Source: Bacteroides sp. (GTDB taxonomy: Bacteria > Bacteroidota > Bacteroidia > Bacteroidales > Muribaculaceae). From it: a stretch of 64,000 bases of DNA. Below the pieces are notes generated by a model. The model was not told the DNA's origin. It saw nothing but the letters and a program-made list of their open reading frames with translations, and searched no databases. The position numbers and the translations under genes are program-made. Below are positions 18,344-28,435 of this stretch, one piece after another. The DNA lies in NCBI GenBank assembly GCA_023666835.1, contig JAMPBJ010000001.1, forward strand, positions 798,268 to 862,267, written 5' to 3'. The first letter of the stretch is position 1; every line of letters begins with the position of its first letter.

Positions 18344-18769
18344 TTATTTTTGCATGTATTTGGTGAGAATGTTGATCATACGCGTTTGATACTTTTGTTG
18401 TATGATCTGCTGAATTGCCGTTGCCATTGCCGAACTGTACTTGGCAAATTTTCGACCCGCAGGTGAGGCATAGAACTGATTGATGGCCTTCAGGTCGGCA
18501 AGTGTGAAATACTTACGGTATTCAGCTGTGAGATCCTTGACAAGATCCGGCCATATATCATCGACTACTTCTTTGGCGGCTGCTTCGCAGTTGAAAGGAA
18601 GATTCATGTTTTTCCATGTCGAAGCAATCATATTGGCTTTGGTGTTAGAAGTTTCAAGCACCTTGTAGACTTCGGTTGCATAGCCGTCGGATTGTGCTGA
18701 CTGAGCCATGCAGCACACAGGCGCCATGGCAAGAATCAAAAGGATGATGACGTGTTGGATTCGTTTCAT
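18344..18769 (-). CDS. Secreted DUF2059-family protein
   Basis: 141 residues. Signal peptide MKRIQHVIILLILAMAPVCCMAQ, then an all-helical body with the DUF2059 core YFTLADLKAINQFYASPAGRKF. Proteins of this family are small periplasmic helical proteins without a known activity. First gene of the run 18769-15730, with a textbook promoter just upstream. Confidence 0.78.
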   Translation of the reverse strand: MKRIQHVIILLILAMAPVCCMAQSAQSDGYATEVYKVLETSNTKANMIASTWKNMNLPFNCEAAAKEVVDDIWPDLVKDLTAEYRKYFTLADLKAINQFYASPAGRKFAKYSSAMATAIQQIIQQKYQTRMINILTKYMQK

Positions 18770-18784
18770 GGTGTTATTTTCTTA

Positions 18785-18816
18785 CAAAGATAGTGAATGT
18801 TGTGTGAAAAATCAAA
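18785..18816 (-). promoter_or_regulatory. Promoter of the DUF2059/DUF4838 operon
   Basis: TTTG (18813-18816), 20-base spacer, TATCTTTG (18785-18792) on the minus strand; 15 bases before the ATG at 18769. It lies back to back with the typA promoter. Confidence 0.85.
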
Positions 18817-18876
18817 TTGCTTCCACGTGGTGAAAAATTACTTCGGCTAATGGAACCGTATTTCAGGAATAATGGC

Positions 18877-18884
18877 TATCTTTG
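18877..18884 (+). promoter_or_regulatory. -7 box of typA
   Basis: TATCTTTG followed 22 bases later by the typA ATG at 18907. It excludes the longer in-frame start at 18817, which would lie upstream of the transcript. Confidence 0.65.
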
Positions 18885-18906
18885 CACCTTGAAAAATAGA
18901 AAGGCT

Positions 18907-20706
18907 ATGCAGAATATCCGAAATATTGCAATCATTGCACACGTCGACCACGGCAAAACGACTCTCGTCGACAAGATGCTCCTGGCCGGTAACCTCTTCC
19001 GCGACAATCAAAACGCCGGTGAACTCATTCTTGACAACAATGACCTTGAACGCGAACGCGGCATAACGATTCTTTCGAAAAACGTGTCGATCAACTACAA
19101 GGGCTACAAGATAAACATCATCGACACCCCGGGACACGCTGATTTCGGCGGCGAGGTGGAGCGTGTGCTCAATATGGCCGACGGATGTCTGCTGCTGGTC
19201 GATGCTTTCGAAGGTCCGATGCCTCAGACGCGTTTCGTGCTTCAGAAAGCCATTCAGATGGGGCTGAAGCCTGTGGTGGTGATCAACAAGGTTGATAAGC
19301 CCAACTGCCGCCCCGACGAGGTGCAGGAGATGGTGTTCGACCTGATGTTCAATCTCGATGCCACCGAGGAGCAGCTCGATTTCCCCACCGTCTACGGTTC
19401 GGCGAAACAGGGCTGGATGAGTCTCGACTGGAACAAACCGACCGACAATATCACGGCCGTGCTCGACACTATCATTGAACACATACCCGCACCGGTCACG
19501 CTTGAAGGTCCGGCCCAGATGCTGATCACGTCGCTCGACTATTCATCGTATGTTGGCCGAATCGCCGTTGGTCGTGTGCACCGCGGCGAATTGCGCGAAG
19601 GTCAGGATGTGGCCGTCATCAAAAAGGATGGCACCATCGATCGCCAACGCATCAAGGAGCTTCACGTGTTTGAGGGAATGAGCCGCCGCCGCGTCGACTC
19701 TGTCAAGAGCGGCGACATCTGTGCTCTCGTAGGAATTGCCAACTTCGAAATCGGCGACACTGTGGCCGACATCGACACCCCCGAAGCTCTGCCGCGCATA
19801 GCCATCGACGAACCCACGATGTCGATGACATTTACCATCAACGACTCGCCCTTCTTCGGTCGCGACGGCAAATACGTCACTTCGCGTCATATCGGCGACC
19901 GCCTCACCCGCGAACTCGACCGCAACCTGGCGCTGAGAGTCGAAAAAGCTCCCGAGGACGATGTGTGGACCGTGTTTGGCCGCGGTGTGCTCCACCTGTC
20001 TGTGCTCATCGAGACCATGCGTCGCGAGGGATATGAACTTCAGGTAGGCCAGCCCCAGGTGATCGTCAAAGAGATCGACGGCGTGAAATGCGAACCTGTC
20101 GAGATGATGACCATCAACGTGCCCGAAGAATATGCGTCGAAAATGATCGATATGGTCACTCGCCGCAAGGGTGAGCTCATCTCAATGCTCACGCAGAACG
20201 ATCGCGTCAACATGGAATTCTTCATCCCCTCACGCGGTATCATTGGCCTGCGCAACAATGTGTTGACCGCCTCGGCAGGCGAAGCTATTATGGCTCATCG
20301 ATTCCACGAATACCAGCCTTGGAAAGGTGATATTGAACGCCGTACAAACGGCTCGCTCATAGCCATGGAAGCCGGTACGGCTTATGCCTATGCCATCGAC
20401 AAACTTCAGGATCGCGGCCGCTTCTTCATCTTCCCCCAAGAGGAAGTGTATGCCGGACAGGTGGTTGGCGAAAACGCCAAGGACAACGATATTGTGGTCA
20501 ACGTGACTAAATCGAAGAAGCTCACCAATATGCGAGCATCTGGCGCCGACGACAAGGCACGCATCATTCCGCCGGTAGTATTCTCGCTTGAAGAAGCGCT
20601 GGAATACATCAAGGAGGACGAATATGTGGAAGTAACGCCCCATCACCTGCGCCTTCGCAAAATCATCCTCGATGAACTCGAGCGCAAGCGCGCAAACAAA
20701 TCCTGA
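18907..20706 (+). CDS. typA: Ribosome-associated GTPase TypA/BipA
   Basis: 599 residues, the family length. Translation-factor GTPase of the EF-G class that binds the ribosome and helps 50S assembly and stress growth. Seen: G1 AHVDHGKT, effector region [13 protein letters not shown]3 [15 protein letters not shown]4 [13 protein letters not shown]5 GSAKQGW, and the BipA C-terminal domain through [21 protein letters not shown] and [18 protein letters not shown]. Start [16 protein letters not shown] is chosen because the upstream extension is not TypA-like and precedes the promoter. Monocistronic, with two hairpins downstream. Confidence 0.96.
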   Translation: MQNIRNIAIIAHVDHGKTTLVDKMLLAGNLFRDNQNAGELILDNNDLERERGITILSKNVSINYKGYKINIIDTPGHADFGGEVERVLNMADGCLLLVDAFEGPMPQTRFVLQKAIQMGLKPVVVINKVDKPNCRPDEVQEMVFDLMFNLDATEEQLDFPTVYGSAKQGWMSLDWNKPTDNITAVLDTIIEHIPAPVTLEGPAQMLITSLDYSSYVGRIAVGRVHRGELREGQDVAVIKKDGTIDRQRIKELHVFEGMSRRRVDSVKSGDICALVGIANFEIGDTVADIDTPEALPRIAIDEPTMSMTFTINDSPFFGRDGKYVTSRHIGDRLTRELDRNLALRVEKAPEDDVWTVFGRGVLHLSVLIETMRREGYELQVGQPQVIVKEIDGVKCEPVEMMTINVPEEYASKMIDMVTRRKGELISMLTQNDRVNMEFFIPSRGIIGLRNNVLTASAGEAIMAHRFHEYQPWKGDIERRTNGSLIAMEAGTAYAYAIDKLQDRGRFFIFPQEEVYAGQVVGENAKDNDIVVNVTKSKKLTNMRASGADDKARIIPPVVFSLEEALEYIKEDEYVEVTPHHLRLRKIILDELERKRANKS

Positions 20707-20728
20707 CTTCAAAATAATCAGATACCTG

Positions 20729-20766
20729 GCGGGCAGGGAGCGGCGATTGAGTCGACCCCTGCCCGC
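20729..20766 (+). terminator. Terminator of typA
   Basis: GCGGGCAGGG paired with CCCTGCCCGC around an 18-base loop, 23 bases after the typA stop, followed by TCTCCTATAAT. Confidence 0.6.
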
Positions 20767-20785
20767 TCTCCTATAATATGACAAC

Positions 20786-20808
20786 ATATATGATTTATAA
20801 ATCTTATG
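20786..20808. repeat. AT-rich intergenic motif, copy 1
   Basis: Contains TATGATTTATAAATCTTAT, closely like 36901-36920 and 47461-47520. Possibly a short dispersed repeat. Confidence 0.35.
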
Positions 20809-20818
20809 GCGCCAAATA

Positions 20819-20854
20819 GCAAGAGGTCATGTCGCTGTCGACATGACCTCTTGC
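20819..20854 (-). terminator. Perfect 16-bp hairpin after tRNA-His
   Basis: Two 16-base arms, perfectly complementary (left arm 20819-20834 beginning GCAAGAGG, right arm 20839-20854), with loop CTGT. It abuts the encoded CCA of tRNA-His and can terminate both the tRNA and typA transcripts. Confidence 0.7.
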
Positions 20855-20855
20855 T

Positions 20856-20933
<78 letters not shown>

Positions 20934-20985
20934 ATTTGGATGGTGTGAAACGGCTGACGCAAGGTCGTTTCCGATTTTCACGATG

Positions 20986-21016
20986 CAAAGTTACAAATTT
21001 TTTCTTTCTCTGCAAT
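20986..21016 (-). promoter_or_regulatory. Promoter of tRNA-His
   Basis: ATTG near 21013-21016, 19-base spacer, TAACTTTG at 20986-20993 on the minus strand. Confidence 0.7.
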
Positions 21017-21031
21017 AGTATTGGGCGATTT

Positions 21032-22168
21032 TTATTTTTGTTTTTTGTGGAAGTGCCTGAATATTGTGGCTAGCGGATGGCGCTGATACCGGCTTATGGG
21101 GAGGGTGTCGAGAGGCACATCGATGTTGCGGCGATCGAAGATGGCTCGGGCACGGGTGTAGAATACCTTGCGTTCCGATTCGTTGGAGGGCGAGGGGAGA
21201 GCCCCGTCGACAAGACGGTAGCTGCGATCGGTTTTGTAGGGTTCGACGGTGAACACGGTGCGGTAGGAGGCTCGTTTGACGCAGGCGTTGCCCGCGGAGT
21301 CACGCCCGATGGTGACTCTGGCCATGGCTCCGCCACGGGTGTCGGTGGTGCGCATGGCCGATATGAAGTTGCCCAGCGAGTAGCATAGAAATATGTTTTT
21401 GTCCAGAGTCGGGCTGCGACGCATTTCCATGGGTTGGATGACGTGGGGATGACCACCGATAATCAGGTCGACACCCTGCTCGGTGAGGAAATCGGCCATC
21501 TCCTTTTCGGATTTGACAGGCATCAGAGTATATTCTTCGCCCCAGTGCATGCATACCACGATCAGTTCGGCCCCCTTCTGTCGGGCGGCAGCTATATCTC
21601 GCTTGATCAGATCGCGGTCGATGTAGTCGACCACGGCTCCATTGCGTGCAATCAGTCCATTGGTGCCATAGGTGTAGTTGAGAAATGCTATCCGGTAGCC
21701 TTTGACGTTGACAATGAGGGGCACTATGGAGTCGCGTTCGGCTCTGTTGGAGTATGCTCCTACATGAGGCACGCTGAGTGCGTCGAGTCGGTCAATTGTA
21801 CGTCGCAGACCCTGGTCGCCTCGGTCGAGGATGTGATTGTTGGCGTTGAGAATCAGGTCGAAACCGGCATCGAGCAGCGCATTGAGATACGAATCGGGAG
21901 CGCAAAAGCGCGGATAGCCGGAGTAGGGACTGCCGCCGAGTGGTAGTTCGAGATTGACCACGGCATAGTCGGCCGAGGCAATGTAGGGCGTGATGGCTGA
22001 ATAGTAGTGAGAGAAGTCGTAGGTGCCGTCAGTGGTCGCGGCTGCTGTCAGCTGTCTTTGGTGCATCATGGCGTCACCTGCGAAAACGATGTCGATGTCA
22101 CCGCCGTTGATTCCGAACAGCGAGAGCAACGCCAGGTAGACAGGCAGATACAGAGGCGTGACGGCCAT
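21032..22168 (-). CDS. CapA/PgsA-family protein
   Basis: 378 residues with a short N-terminal hydrophobic anchor (LYLPVYLALLSLFGI), then the CapA metallophosphatase-like fold: IVFAGDAMMH, YAVVNLELPLGG, LILNANNHILDRG, VVCMHWGEEYTLMP and IIGGHPHVIQPME, which carry the Asp/Asn/His metal-binding pattern of calcineurin-like enzymes. CapA homologues act in poly-gamma-glutamate or capsule handling outside the membrane, but most Bacteroidetes members are not attached to a capsule locus and neither is this one. It is 8 bases downstream of folD, so likely the tail of the panC-panD-ffh-folD run. Confidence 0.83.
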   Translation of the reverse strand: MAVTPLYLPVYLALLSLFGINGGDIDIVFAGDAMMHQRQLTAAATTDGTYDFSHYYSAITPYIASADYAVVNLELPLGGSPYSGYPRFCAPDSYLNALLDAGFDLILNANNHILDRGDQGLRRTIDRLDALSVPHVGAYSNRAERDSIVPLIVNVKGYRIAFLNYTYGTNGLIARNGAVVDYIDRDLIKRDIAAARQKGAELIVVCMHWGEEYTLMPVKSEKEMADFLTEQGVDLIIGGHPHVIQPMEMRRSPTLDKNIFLCYSLGNFISAMRTTDTRGGAMARVTIGRDSAGNACVKRASYRTVFTVEPYKTDRSYRLVDGALPSPSNESERKVFYTRARAIFDRRNIDVPLDTLPISRYQRHPLATIFRHFHKKQK

Positions 22169-22176
22169 CGACGCTA

Positions 22177-23061
22177 TCAGTCTTTGTAGATCTCATGTCG
22201 CGCCGCCAGCAGAGTGTTGCGCATGAGCGACACGATGGTCATAGGGCCTACACCGCCGGGCACCGGTGTGATGTAGGAGCATAGTGGGGCCACATTGTCG
22301 AAGTCAACGTCGCCGCGGAGACGGAATCCGCTCTTGCGGGTGCTGTCGGCTACTCTTGTTGTGCCCACGTCAATTATCGTGGCTCCCGGTTTAACCATGT
22401 CGGCGGTGACAAATCCGGGGCTGCCGAGGGCGGCGATGATGATGTCGGCTTCGCGGCAGATTTCTTTCAGTCCGACTGTGGCGCTGTGGCACACGGTGAC
22501 AGTGGCGTCGCCCGGCAGTGCTTTCTGCATCATTAGCATGGCCACGGGCTTGCCCACGATGTTGCTTCGACCAAGTACCACACAACGCTGTCCGCGGGTG
22601 GGAATGTCGTAGCGGCGAAGTAGTTCGACGATGCCTTGCGGGGTGGCGCTGACATAGGTCGGAAGACCGATCGACATGCGACCTACGTTGATCGGATGGA
22701 ATCCGTCGACATCCTTGCGGTAGTCGATGGCCTCGATGATGCGCTGTTCGGAAATATGGCGCGGCAGCGGCAGCTGCACGATGAAGCCGTCGACATCGGG
22801 GTCGTTGTTGAGAGCGTGGATGGTTTCGAGCAGCGTCTCTTCGCTCACTTCGTCCTCAAAGCGGATCAGAGAGGAGCGGAAGCCGCATTCTTCGCAGGCT
22901 TTCACTTTGTTGGCAACGTAGGTTTCGCTGCCACCGTCGTGGCCCACAAGGATGGCTGCCAGGTGAGGGCGCTTGAGCCCGAGATCAATCATTTCGTTGA
23001 CAGCCGATGCTATTTCGGCTTTGATTTCCGAGGCGATTTTCTTTCCGTCGATCAGTTGCAT
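22177..23061 (-). CDS. folD: Bifunctional methylene-THF dehydrogenase / methenyl-THF cyclohydrolase
   Basis: 294 residues, the usual length. Interconverts 5,10-methylene-, methenyl- and 10-formyl-THF using NADP. Seen: [20 protein letters not shown] with the catalytic YxxxK (Tyr-Val-Ala-Asn-Lys), [11 protein letters not shown], the nucleotide-binding GRSNIVGKP and the C-terminal PGGVGPMT. The ATG ([14 protein letters not shown]) is 41 bases after the ffh stop. Panthothenate synthesis upstream also uses methylene-THF, so the grouping is metabolically reasonable. Confidence 0.96.
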   Translation of the reverse strand: MQLIDGKKIASEIKAEIASAVNEMIDLGLKRPHLAAILVGHDGGSETYVANKVKACEECGFRSSLIRFEDEVSEETLLETIHALNNDPDVDGFIVQLPLPRHISEQRIIEAIDYRKDVDGFHPINVGRMSIGLPTYVSATPQGIVELLRRYDIPTRGQRCVVLGRSNIVGKPVAMLMMQKALPGDATVTVCHSATVGLKEICREADIIIAALGSPGFVTADMVKPGATIIDVGTTRVADSTRKSGFRLRGDVDFDNVAPLCSYITPVPGGVGPMTIVSLMRNTLLAARHEIYKD

Positions 23062-23102
23062 GGGGTGGAGTGTGGTTAGGGTGGATATGGGATTGGCGGG
23101 GG

Positions 23103-24437
23103 TCAGGGACGATGCTGGCGCATCTGGCGCATCATCTTCATCGGGTTTTTGATCGATGTGGCCATCTTCATCATCTTGCGCATCTGGTCGAATTGCTTTA
23201 TCATGCGGTTGACCTCGATGATTGTAGTGCCGGAGCCTTTGGCTATGCGCTGGCGGCGGCTGGCGTTGATGGCCGAGGGGTTCTGGCGTTCGTAGGGTGT
23301 CATGGACTGGATCATGGCTTCGATGCCTTTGAATGCGTCGTTGTCGATGTCGATATCCTTGATGGCCTTGCCCATGCCGGGTATCATTGCGGCAAGATCC
23401 TTGATGTTGCCCATCTTCTTGATCTGGTTGATCTGAGCCAGATAGTCGTTGAAGTCGAACTGGTTTTTGGCAATGCGCTTCTGGATGCGGCGTGCTTCCT
23501 CTTCGTCGTAGGCCTGCTGAGCTTTTTCAACGAGGGTCACGATGTCGCCCATGCCGAGTATGCGGTCGGCCATACGGGTGGGGTGGAACACTTCGATGGC
23601 GTCCATCTTTTCGCCTGTGCCGACAAATTTGATCGGCTTGGTGACCACGGTGCGGATCGAGAGTGCGGCACCGCCGCGGGTATCACCGTCGAGTTTCGTG
23701 AGCACAACACCGTCGAAGTCGAGGCGGTCGTTGAATGTTTTGGCTGTGTTGACGGCATCCTGACCGGTCATCGAGTCGACCACAAAGAGCGTTTCCTGCG
23801 GACGGATGGCTTTCTTGATGGCCTCGATCTCGTTCATCATGGCTTCATCGACGGCCAGACGGCCGGCGGTGTCGACAATGACGAGGTCGAGATGGTTGGC
23901 CTTGGCATAGGCTATGGCGTTTTGAGCGATCTCAACGGGGTTGGTGTTGCCCTCTTCGGTGTAGACAGGCACATTGATCTGCTCGCCGAGCACCTTCAGC
24001 TGTTCGATGGCCGCCGGACGATACACGTCGCAGGCCACGAGCAAGGGACGCTTGGCTTTTTCGCTTTTGAGTTTCTTTGCAATCTTGCCCGAGAATGTTG
24101 TCTTACCGGAGCCTTGCAGACCCGACATAAGGATCACCGTGGGATTGCCCGAAAGATTGATGGGGGCTGTCTCTCCGCCCATGAGTGCGGCGAGTTCGTC
24201 GTGGACGATTTTCACCATCATTTCGCCCGGCTTGACGGCTGTCAGCACGTTTTGGCCGAGAGCTTTCTGCTTCACGGTGTTTACGAAATTCTTAGCCACG
24301 TTGTACTGCACGTCGGCGTCGATCAGCGAGCGGCGCACCTCTTTGAGCGTTTCGGCGACGTTGATTTCGGTTATCTTGCCTTGACCTTTAAGGATCTTGA
24401 AACTTCGTTCGAGTTTCTCGGATAGATTTTCAAACAT
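23103..24437 (-). CDS. ffh: Signal recognition particle protein Ffh (SRP54)
   Basis: 444 residues. GTPase that binds 4.5S RNA and signal peptides and delivers ribosomes to FtsY. Domains: N helical bundle ([18 protein letters not shown]), G domain with G1 [23 protein letters not shown]3 [10 protein letters not shown] and G4 [10 protein letters not shown], and a Met-rich M domain ending [18 protein letters not shown] and [12 protein letters not shown]. The 4.5S RNA gene is not seen in this window. Confidence 0.97.
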   Translation of the reverse strand: MFENLSEKLERSFKILKGQGKITEINVAETLKEVRRSLIDADVQYNVAKNFVNTVKQKALGQNVLTAVKPGEMMVKIVHDELAALMGGETAPINLSGNPTVILMSGLQGSGKTTFSGKIAKKLKSEKAKRPLLVACDVYRPAAIEQLKVLGEQINVPVYTEEGNTNPVEIAQNAIAYAKANHLDLVIVDTAGRLAVDEAMMNEIEAIKKAIRPQETLFVVDSMTGQDAVNTAKTFNDRLDFDGVVLTKLDGDTRGGAALSIRTVVTKPIKFVGTGEKMDAIEVFHPTRMADRILGMGDIVTLVEKAQQAYDEEEARRIQKRIAKNQFDFNDYLAQINQIKKMGNIKDLAAMIPGMGKAIKDIDIDNDAFKGIEAMIQSMTPYERQNPSAINASRRQRIAKGSGTTIIEVNRMIKQFDQMRKMMKMATSIKNPMKMMRQMRQHRP

Positions 24438-24495
24438 ATGTCGGTGTGTCTGTGATTTTGTTGTGTGGGGTTAGTGATTGGGAGAGTTGCGGCAG

Positions 24496-24852
24496 TCAGT
24501 CGACAAGTCGGTTGGTGGTAGTGTCGGGGAACACGACGGTGGGCTTGAACGTGCGGGCCTCTTCGAGGCTCATGCGTGCATAGGCCATGATGATGACGAT
24601 GTCGCCGCGGTGCACCCTGCGTGCGGCGGCTCCGTTGAGGCACACGACACCGGATCCGGGCTCGCCGGCAATAGTGTAGGTGTCGAACCGCTCGCCGTTG
24701 TTGTTGTCGACGATAAATACCCGTTCGCCGGGCAGGATTCCCGCTGCTTCCATGAGCAGACTGTCGATGGTGATGCTTCCGATGTAGTCGAGATTGGCCT
24801 CCGTGACTGTCACACGGTGGATTTTCGACCTGAGCATTTCGACTTGTATCAT
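24496..24852 (-). CDS. panD: Aspartate 1-decarboxylase
   Basis: 118 residues. Makes beta-alanine from aspartate for pantothenate. The proenzyme self-cleaves at Gly25-Ser26 (YIGSITID) to create the pyruvoyl group; the motif is intact. Other family features are [12 protein letters not shown] near the N-terminus, [22 protein letters not shown] and DIVIIMAYA. The ATG overlaps the panC stop by 4 bases, giving a coupled panC-panD pair. Confidence 0.96.
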   Translation of the reverse strand: MIQVEMLRSKIHRVTVTEANLDYIGSITIDSLLMEAAGILPGERVFIVDNNNGERFDTYTIAGEPGSGVVCLNGAAARRVHRGDIVIIMAYARMSLEEARTFKPTVVFPDTTTNRLVD

Positions 24853-25694
24853 AATGAGTAGGTTATGTTGTCAATTAGACGTACGTCGCCGCAGTAGACC
24901 GTCACGCATCCAACGGGGCAGTCGGTTTCGGTCCAGTCGGCGATAGGTTGCATCGTCTTGCCGTCGACGATCTGATAGTATTCGGTGCGCATTTGCGGAT
25001 AGCTGTCGATGGTGTCGACCACAAAGCGGATGGTATCGGCCACCGATTGCGTTTTGGCCATGGGCAGACTTGCTGCCAGTGTTTCGTGGATTTTGGGGGC
25101 TATGGCACGCTGCTCTGGAGTGAGGCGCACGTTGCGGCTCGACATTGCAAGTCCATCGGGATGTCGCATGATCGGGCATGCAATGATGTCGATGTCGAAG
25201 TCCTCTATTTCAGCCATGCGTCGAATGACGGCTATCTGCTGATAGTCTTTTTCACCGAAGTAGGCGCGGGTCGGTGTGGTCATCTCAAACAGTCGGCTGA
25301 CGATCTGTGCCACACCGTTGAAGTGGCCCGGACGCATGGCGCCTTCCATCACTTCGGCCACAGGGCCGAGGTCGAACTGTCGAGTGTCGGGTTCGGGATA
25401 TATCTCTTCGACCGAGGGAATAAATGCGTAGTCTACGCCGACCGATTCCATGGCCGTGCAATCGGCCTCTTCGGTGCGGGGATAGGTGCGCAGATCCTCC
25501 GGATTGTTGAATTGCGTGGGGTTGACAAACACGCTGGCAACGACGATGTCGTTGTCCTCGCGGGCGCGTTTCATCAGTGACAGGTGCCCCTGATGGAGGG
25601 CGCCCATTGTTGGCACGAGGCCTATCGATTGGCCGCGGTCGCGGTGGGCCTGCATGGCCTTGCGGAGTTCGCGGACGGTGCGTATGACTTTCAT
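24849..25694 (-). CDS. panC: Pantothenate synthetase
   Basis: 281 residues. ATP-dependent condensation of pantoate and beta-alanine. Seen: nucleotidyltransferase motif [15 protein letters not shown] (HxGH), [16 protein letters not shown] and MSSRN. Start at ATG 25694 ([11 protein letters not shown]) because this matches the family N-terminus; the open frame extends 33 codons further but crosses the promoter box. Its partner PanD supplies beta-alanine. Neither panB nor panE is in the window. Confidence 0.95.
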   Translation of the reverse strand: MKVIRTVRELRKAMQAHRDRGQSIGLVPTMGALHQGHLSLMKRAREDNDIVVASVFVNPTQFNNPEDLRTYPRTEEADCTAMESVGVDYAFIPSVEEIYPEPDTRQFDLGPVAEVMEGAMRPGHFNGVAQIVSRLFEMTTPTRAYFGEKDYQQIAVIRRMAEIEDFDIDIIACPIMRHPDGLAMSSRNVRLTPEQRAIAPKIHETLAASLPMAKTQSVADTIRFVVDTIDSYPQMRTEYYQIVDGKTMQPIADWTETDCPVGCVTVYCGDVRLIDNITYSL

Positions 25695-25725
25695 TTCGTT
25701 TTCTGAATAATGTCGAATAGACGCG

Positions 25726-25733
25726 CAAAAATA
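25726..25733 (-). promoter_or_regulatory. -7 box of panC operon
   Basis: TATTTTTG on the minus strand 31 bases before the panC ATG; the -33 element is weak. Confidence 0.5.
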
Positions 25734-25780
25734 ACAATTAATTACGATATACGAAAACCAGGGGCGGTCAAAATGAAGCG

Positions 25781-25822
25781 AACCGGCCGACACTCCGCAT
25801 GTTTGACGGGTGCCGGCCGGTT
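25781..25822 (-). terminator. Terminator of htrA
   Basis: AACCGGCC/GGCCGGTT with further CAC/GTG pairing (one mismatch), 19 bases after the htrA stop. Confidence 0.6.
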
Positions 25823-25841
25823 GGGTATGTGGTGCAGTGGC

Positions 25842-27329
25842 TTACTGTTCGAGGTCGACTGCGTAGTATGCTTTCTTGCCTGTGGGGTAGATGCCGGTGA
25901 TAAACATTACGTTCTCAGAGGCGTCGGGCGAGGTGACCTCGTTGTAGGCGGCTTCCATGTCGTCGACAGAGTTGATGCGTCGGTTGTTGACTTCAAGTAT
26001 GATGAAACCGTCCTTGATGCCGGCGTCCTTGAACGGACCGTCTTTGATGCCGGCCACCTGAATGCCGTAGGATATCTTGAGCTGGCGTTTGGTCTCGTCT
26101 TTGAGTACCTTGAAAGCGCATCCGAGGTCGGCCAGTGAGGTGACAGCCGACAGGTTGGTGTTGCCCGCGCTGTTGTAGAGTGTGGCCTGGGTGGTGTATT
26201 CCTTGTTGTCGCGGATATAGGTGATGGTGATCTTTTCGCCGGGGCGGAAGAGGTTGATCTGCTCCATCAGTTCGGATGTACGGTGGGTGGGTTTGCCGTT
26301 GATGGCGATAATGACGTCGCCCTCTTTGAGTCCGGCTTCCATGGCAGCGCTGCGGTCAGCCACATTGCCTACAATGAGGCCTTCGGTCACTTTGGTGATA
26401 CCGCGGTCGGCGGCTATCTTGGCAGTGAGTTCGGAGTAGGAGATGCCGAGCACAGCACGCTGCACGGTGCGGAATTTCTGCAGGTCTTCAGCTACTTTTT
26501 TCACGATTGAGGTGGGTATGGCGAAGGAGTAGCCGGTGTATGATCCGGTCTGGGAGTAGATGGCTGAGTTGATGCCTACGAGTTCACCTTTGAGGTTGAC
26601 GAGTGCACCGCCAGAGTTGCCGGGATTGACGGCGGCGTCGGTCTGGATGTAGCTTTCGATGCCCATGCGGCCTTGTTGGCCACCTGATATGGAGCGTGCC
26701 TTGGCGCTGACGATGCCGGCGGTGACGGTGGAGTTAAGACCGAAGGGGTTGCCCACGGCAAGCACCCATTCGCCGATCTTCAGATCGTCGCTGCTACCCC
26801 ATGGAATTACTGAGAGACCGTTGCAGTCAATCTTAATCAGGGCAAGGTCGGTGGCTGCGTCGGTGCCGATGACTGTGGCGTTGAACACGCGGTTGTCGTT
26901 GAGAAGCACCTCAAGGCGTTCGGCGCCTTCAACCACGTGGTTGTTGGTGATGATGTAGCCGTCTTCTGAAATGATCACGCCGGAGCCCATGCCCTTTTCG
27001 CGCTGTTGTGACTCGTCGTTGCGGCCGCCACGGCGACGAATCTGGCCGTCGTTCGAGTCGGGTGAAGCAGCCGAGGGAGTGTAGTTGTTGGGGAAGAAGA
27101 ATTCAAACGGATCCATGAATCCGGAGAAGGGTGACGACTGGCTGCGAATGGTGGCAAAGCTCTTGATGCAGACCACGCCGTTGATGGTCGATTCGGCAGC
27201 TGTTGTGAAATCAGTGTTTTGTATTGTTCGTTGTGCAACCGTGAATAGTTGCGCGTCAGTCTGGGCGTTGACAGCCGTAGTGGCGGCGATCAAGCCGAGG
27301 CCTAACGAAAGAAATCTGATCAGTTTCAT
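25842..27329 (-). CDS. htrA: Periplasmic serine protease HtrA/DegP (Do family)
   Basis: 495 residues. Signal peptide (MKLIRFLSLGLGLIAATTAVNAQ), trypsin-like domain with catalytic His in ITNNHVVEG, Asp in TDLALIKI and Ser in NPGNSGGALVN, then two PDZ domains (GLKEGDVIIAINGKPTHR; GIKDGFIILEVNNRRIN). Acts as a protease and chaperone for misfolded envelope proteins. It has its own promoter and terminator and diverges from an NlpC/P60 lipoprotein gene. An acidic, Gln-rich insert (DESQQREKGMG) precedes the protease core. Confidence 0.95.
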   Translation of the reverse strand: MKLIRFLSLGLGLIAATTAVNAQTDAQLFTVAQRTIQNTDFTTAAESTINGVVCIKSFATIRSQSSPFSGFMDPFEFFFPNNYTPSAASPDSNDGQIRRRGGRNDESQQREKGMGSGVIISEDGYIITNNHVVEGAERLEVLLNDNRVFNATVIGTDAATDLALIKIDCNGLSVIPWGSSDDLKIGEWVLAVGNPFGLNSTVTAGIVSAKARSISGGQQGRMGIESYIQTDAAVNPGNSGGALVNLKGELVGINSAIYSQTGSYTGYSFAIPTSIVKKVAEDLQKFRTVQRAVLGISYSELTAKIAADRGITKVTEGLIVGNVADRSAAMEAGLKEGDVIIAINGKPTHRTSELMEQINLFRPGEKITITYIRDNKEYTTQATLYNSAGNTNLSAVTSLADLGCAFKVLKDETKRQLKISYGIQVAGIKDGPFKDAGIKDGFIILEVNNRRINSVDDMEAAYNEVTSPDASENVMFITGIYPTGKKAYYAVDLEQ

Positions 27330-27396
27330 ATTGTATTGTGGTTGTGTTTGTAAATGTGTGGTTGGTTGAGAGATTGGTTTTCAATAATATCGGATG

Positions 27397-27404
27397 CAAA
27401 AATA
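27397..27404 (-). promoter_or_regulatory. -7 box of htrA
   Basis: TATTTTTG on the minus strand, 67 bases before the htrA ATG. No RpoE-type signature was recognised. Confidence 0.5.
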
Positions 27405-27536
27405 AATCGAATTATTTAATTATGGTATATGAACAATGCGGTTTTAAATTCATTTAATAACAGTACACTCTATTTTTATCTTTTTTTGCAGACACAAAAA
27501 AATATTGGAAAATATTAGCAAAGCAAAAAAAACTAT

Positions 27537-27544
27537 TAAATTTG
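27537..27544 (+). promoter_or_regulatory. -7 box of the NlpC/P60-tcdA operon
   Basis: TAAATTTG, 14 bases before the ATG at 27559. It rules out the longer in-frame start at 27505. Confidence 0.6.
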
Positions 27545-27558
27545 TGGTCGAACAAGCT

Positions 27559-28431
27559 ATGAAAATGAAAGTGAGCCGAAAAATCATTCTTTCGCTGGCT
27601 GTCACGGCGCTGATGTTTGCCGCATCGTCGTGCGGAGTTTCGCGCACGGCCACAACCGGTAGCACAGCAACTGTGAGTGGTTCTTCGTCCGGGTCCGGCA
27701 AGACTTCATCACGCACTATATCGCCGGCCCCTGCCAAGCCTGCAGTACCTTTGAAGCATATAGATTTCGCCTCGTTGCAGCTTGATCCTGTTGTGGAGAA
27801 TTTGCTCCGCGAGGCCGATTCGTGGATAGGCACCCCGTATGTCTACGGAGGCAATGACCGCCAGGGTGTTGACTGTTCTGGCTTTGTGGTCGAGGTGTTT
27901 AGAAACTCCTCAGGAATAAAATTGCCACGCACTTCGCTCCAGCAGCAGGAATTTTGCGCTACGGTCGACCGTGAATCCATGGAGCCGGGCGATCTGGTCT
28001 TTTTCACCGTCAGGGGCGGTGATGTGGTAGGCCATGTCGGCATCTATATTGGCAACGACTGCATGGTGCATGCATCGTCGTCGAAGGGAGTCATCATCAG
28101 CTCGCTTAATGCCAACTATTACGTGGTCAATTATTTCGGGAGTGGCCGAGTTGAGCCGTTCTATGCCCTGACCGGAAAGAAAAAAGCACCGGTTGCCGTT
28201 CCGGCTCCGACGTCTCCCGTGGTTGCTCCGACGGCTAATTTGGCCATAGTGCCGAAACCTGCTCCTACCGAAGCTGCCACGAAGGAAGATGTGGCAAGTA
28301 TTGCTGCCCAGCGGGTAAAACGCATTGGGAATATTGAGGACACCCCCGCAGATGCACAAAGTCGGCCTTCGGTCACAACCGGCACCGGCAATGCTGACGC
28401 AGGATCGGATCTGGAGGATTTCTTTGACTGA
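27559..28431 (+). CDS. NlpC/P60 (C40) peptidoglycan endopeptidase lipoprotein
   Basis: 290 residues from ATG 27559. Lipoprotein signal with lipobox ASSC (Cys25), a Ser/Thr/Gly linker, then an NlpC/P60 domain: catalytic Cys106 in GVDCSGFV, His159 in VGHVGIYIG and His171 in VHAS. These enzymes cut gamma-D-Glu-diaminopimelate bonds in the cell wall. A proline-rich tail of about 90 residues after the domain (PVAVPAPTSPVVAPTANLA) ends acidic in SDLEDFFD, which is unusual and may be a binding segment. tcdA begins 4 bases after its stop. A second NlpC/P60 enzyme is at 47.9 kb. Confidence 0.92.
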   Translation: MKMKVSRKIILSLAVTALMFAASSCGVSRTATTGSTATVSGSSSGSGKTSSRTISPAPAKPAVPLKHIDFASLQLDPVVENLLREADSWIGTPYVYGGNDRQGVDCSGFVVEVFRNSSGIKLPRTSLQQQEFCATVDRESMEPGDLVFFTVRGGDVVGHVGIYIGNDCMVHASSSKGVIISSLNANYYVVNYFGSGRVEPFYALTGKKKAPVAVPAPTSPVVAPTANLAIVPKPAPTEAATKEDVASIAAQRVKRIGNIEDTPADAQSRPSVTTGTGNADAGSDLEDFFD

Positions 28432-28435
28432 TACA

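Noticed and set aside
18817-18906. Extended start for typA
   Set aside because: Would add 30 non-homologous residues upstream of the -7 box at 18877-18884.
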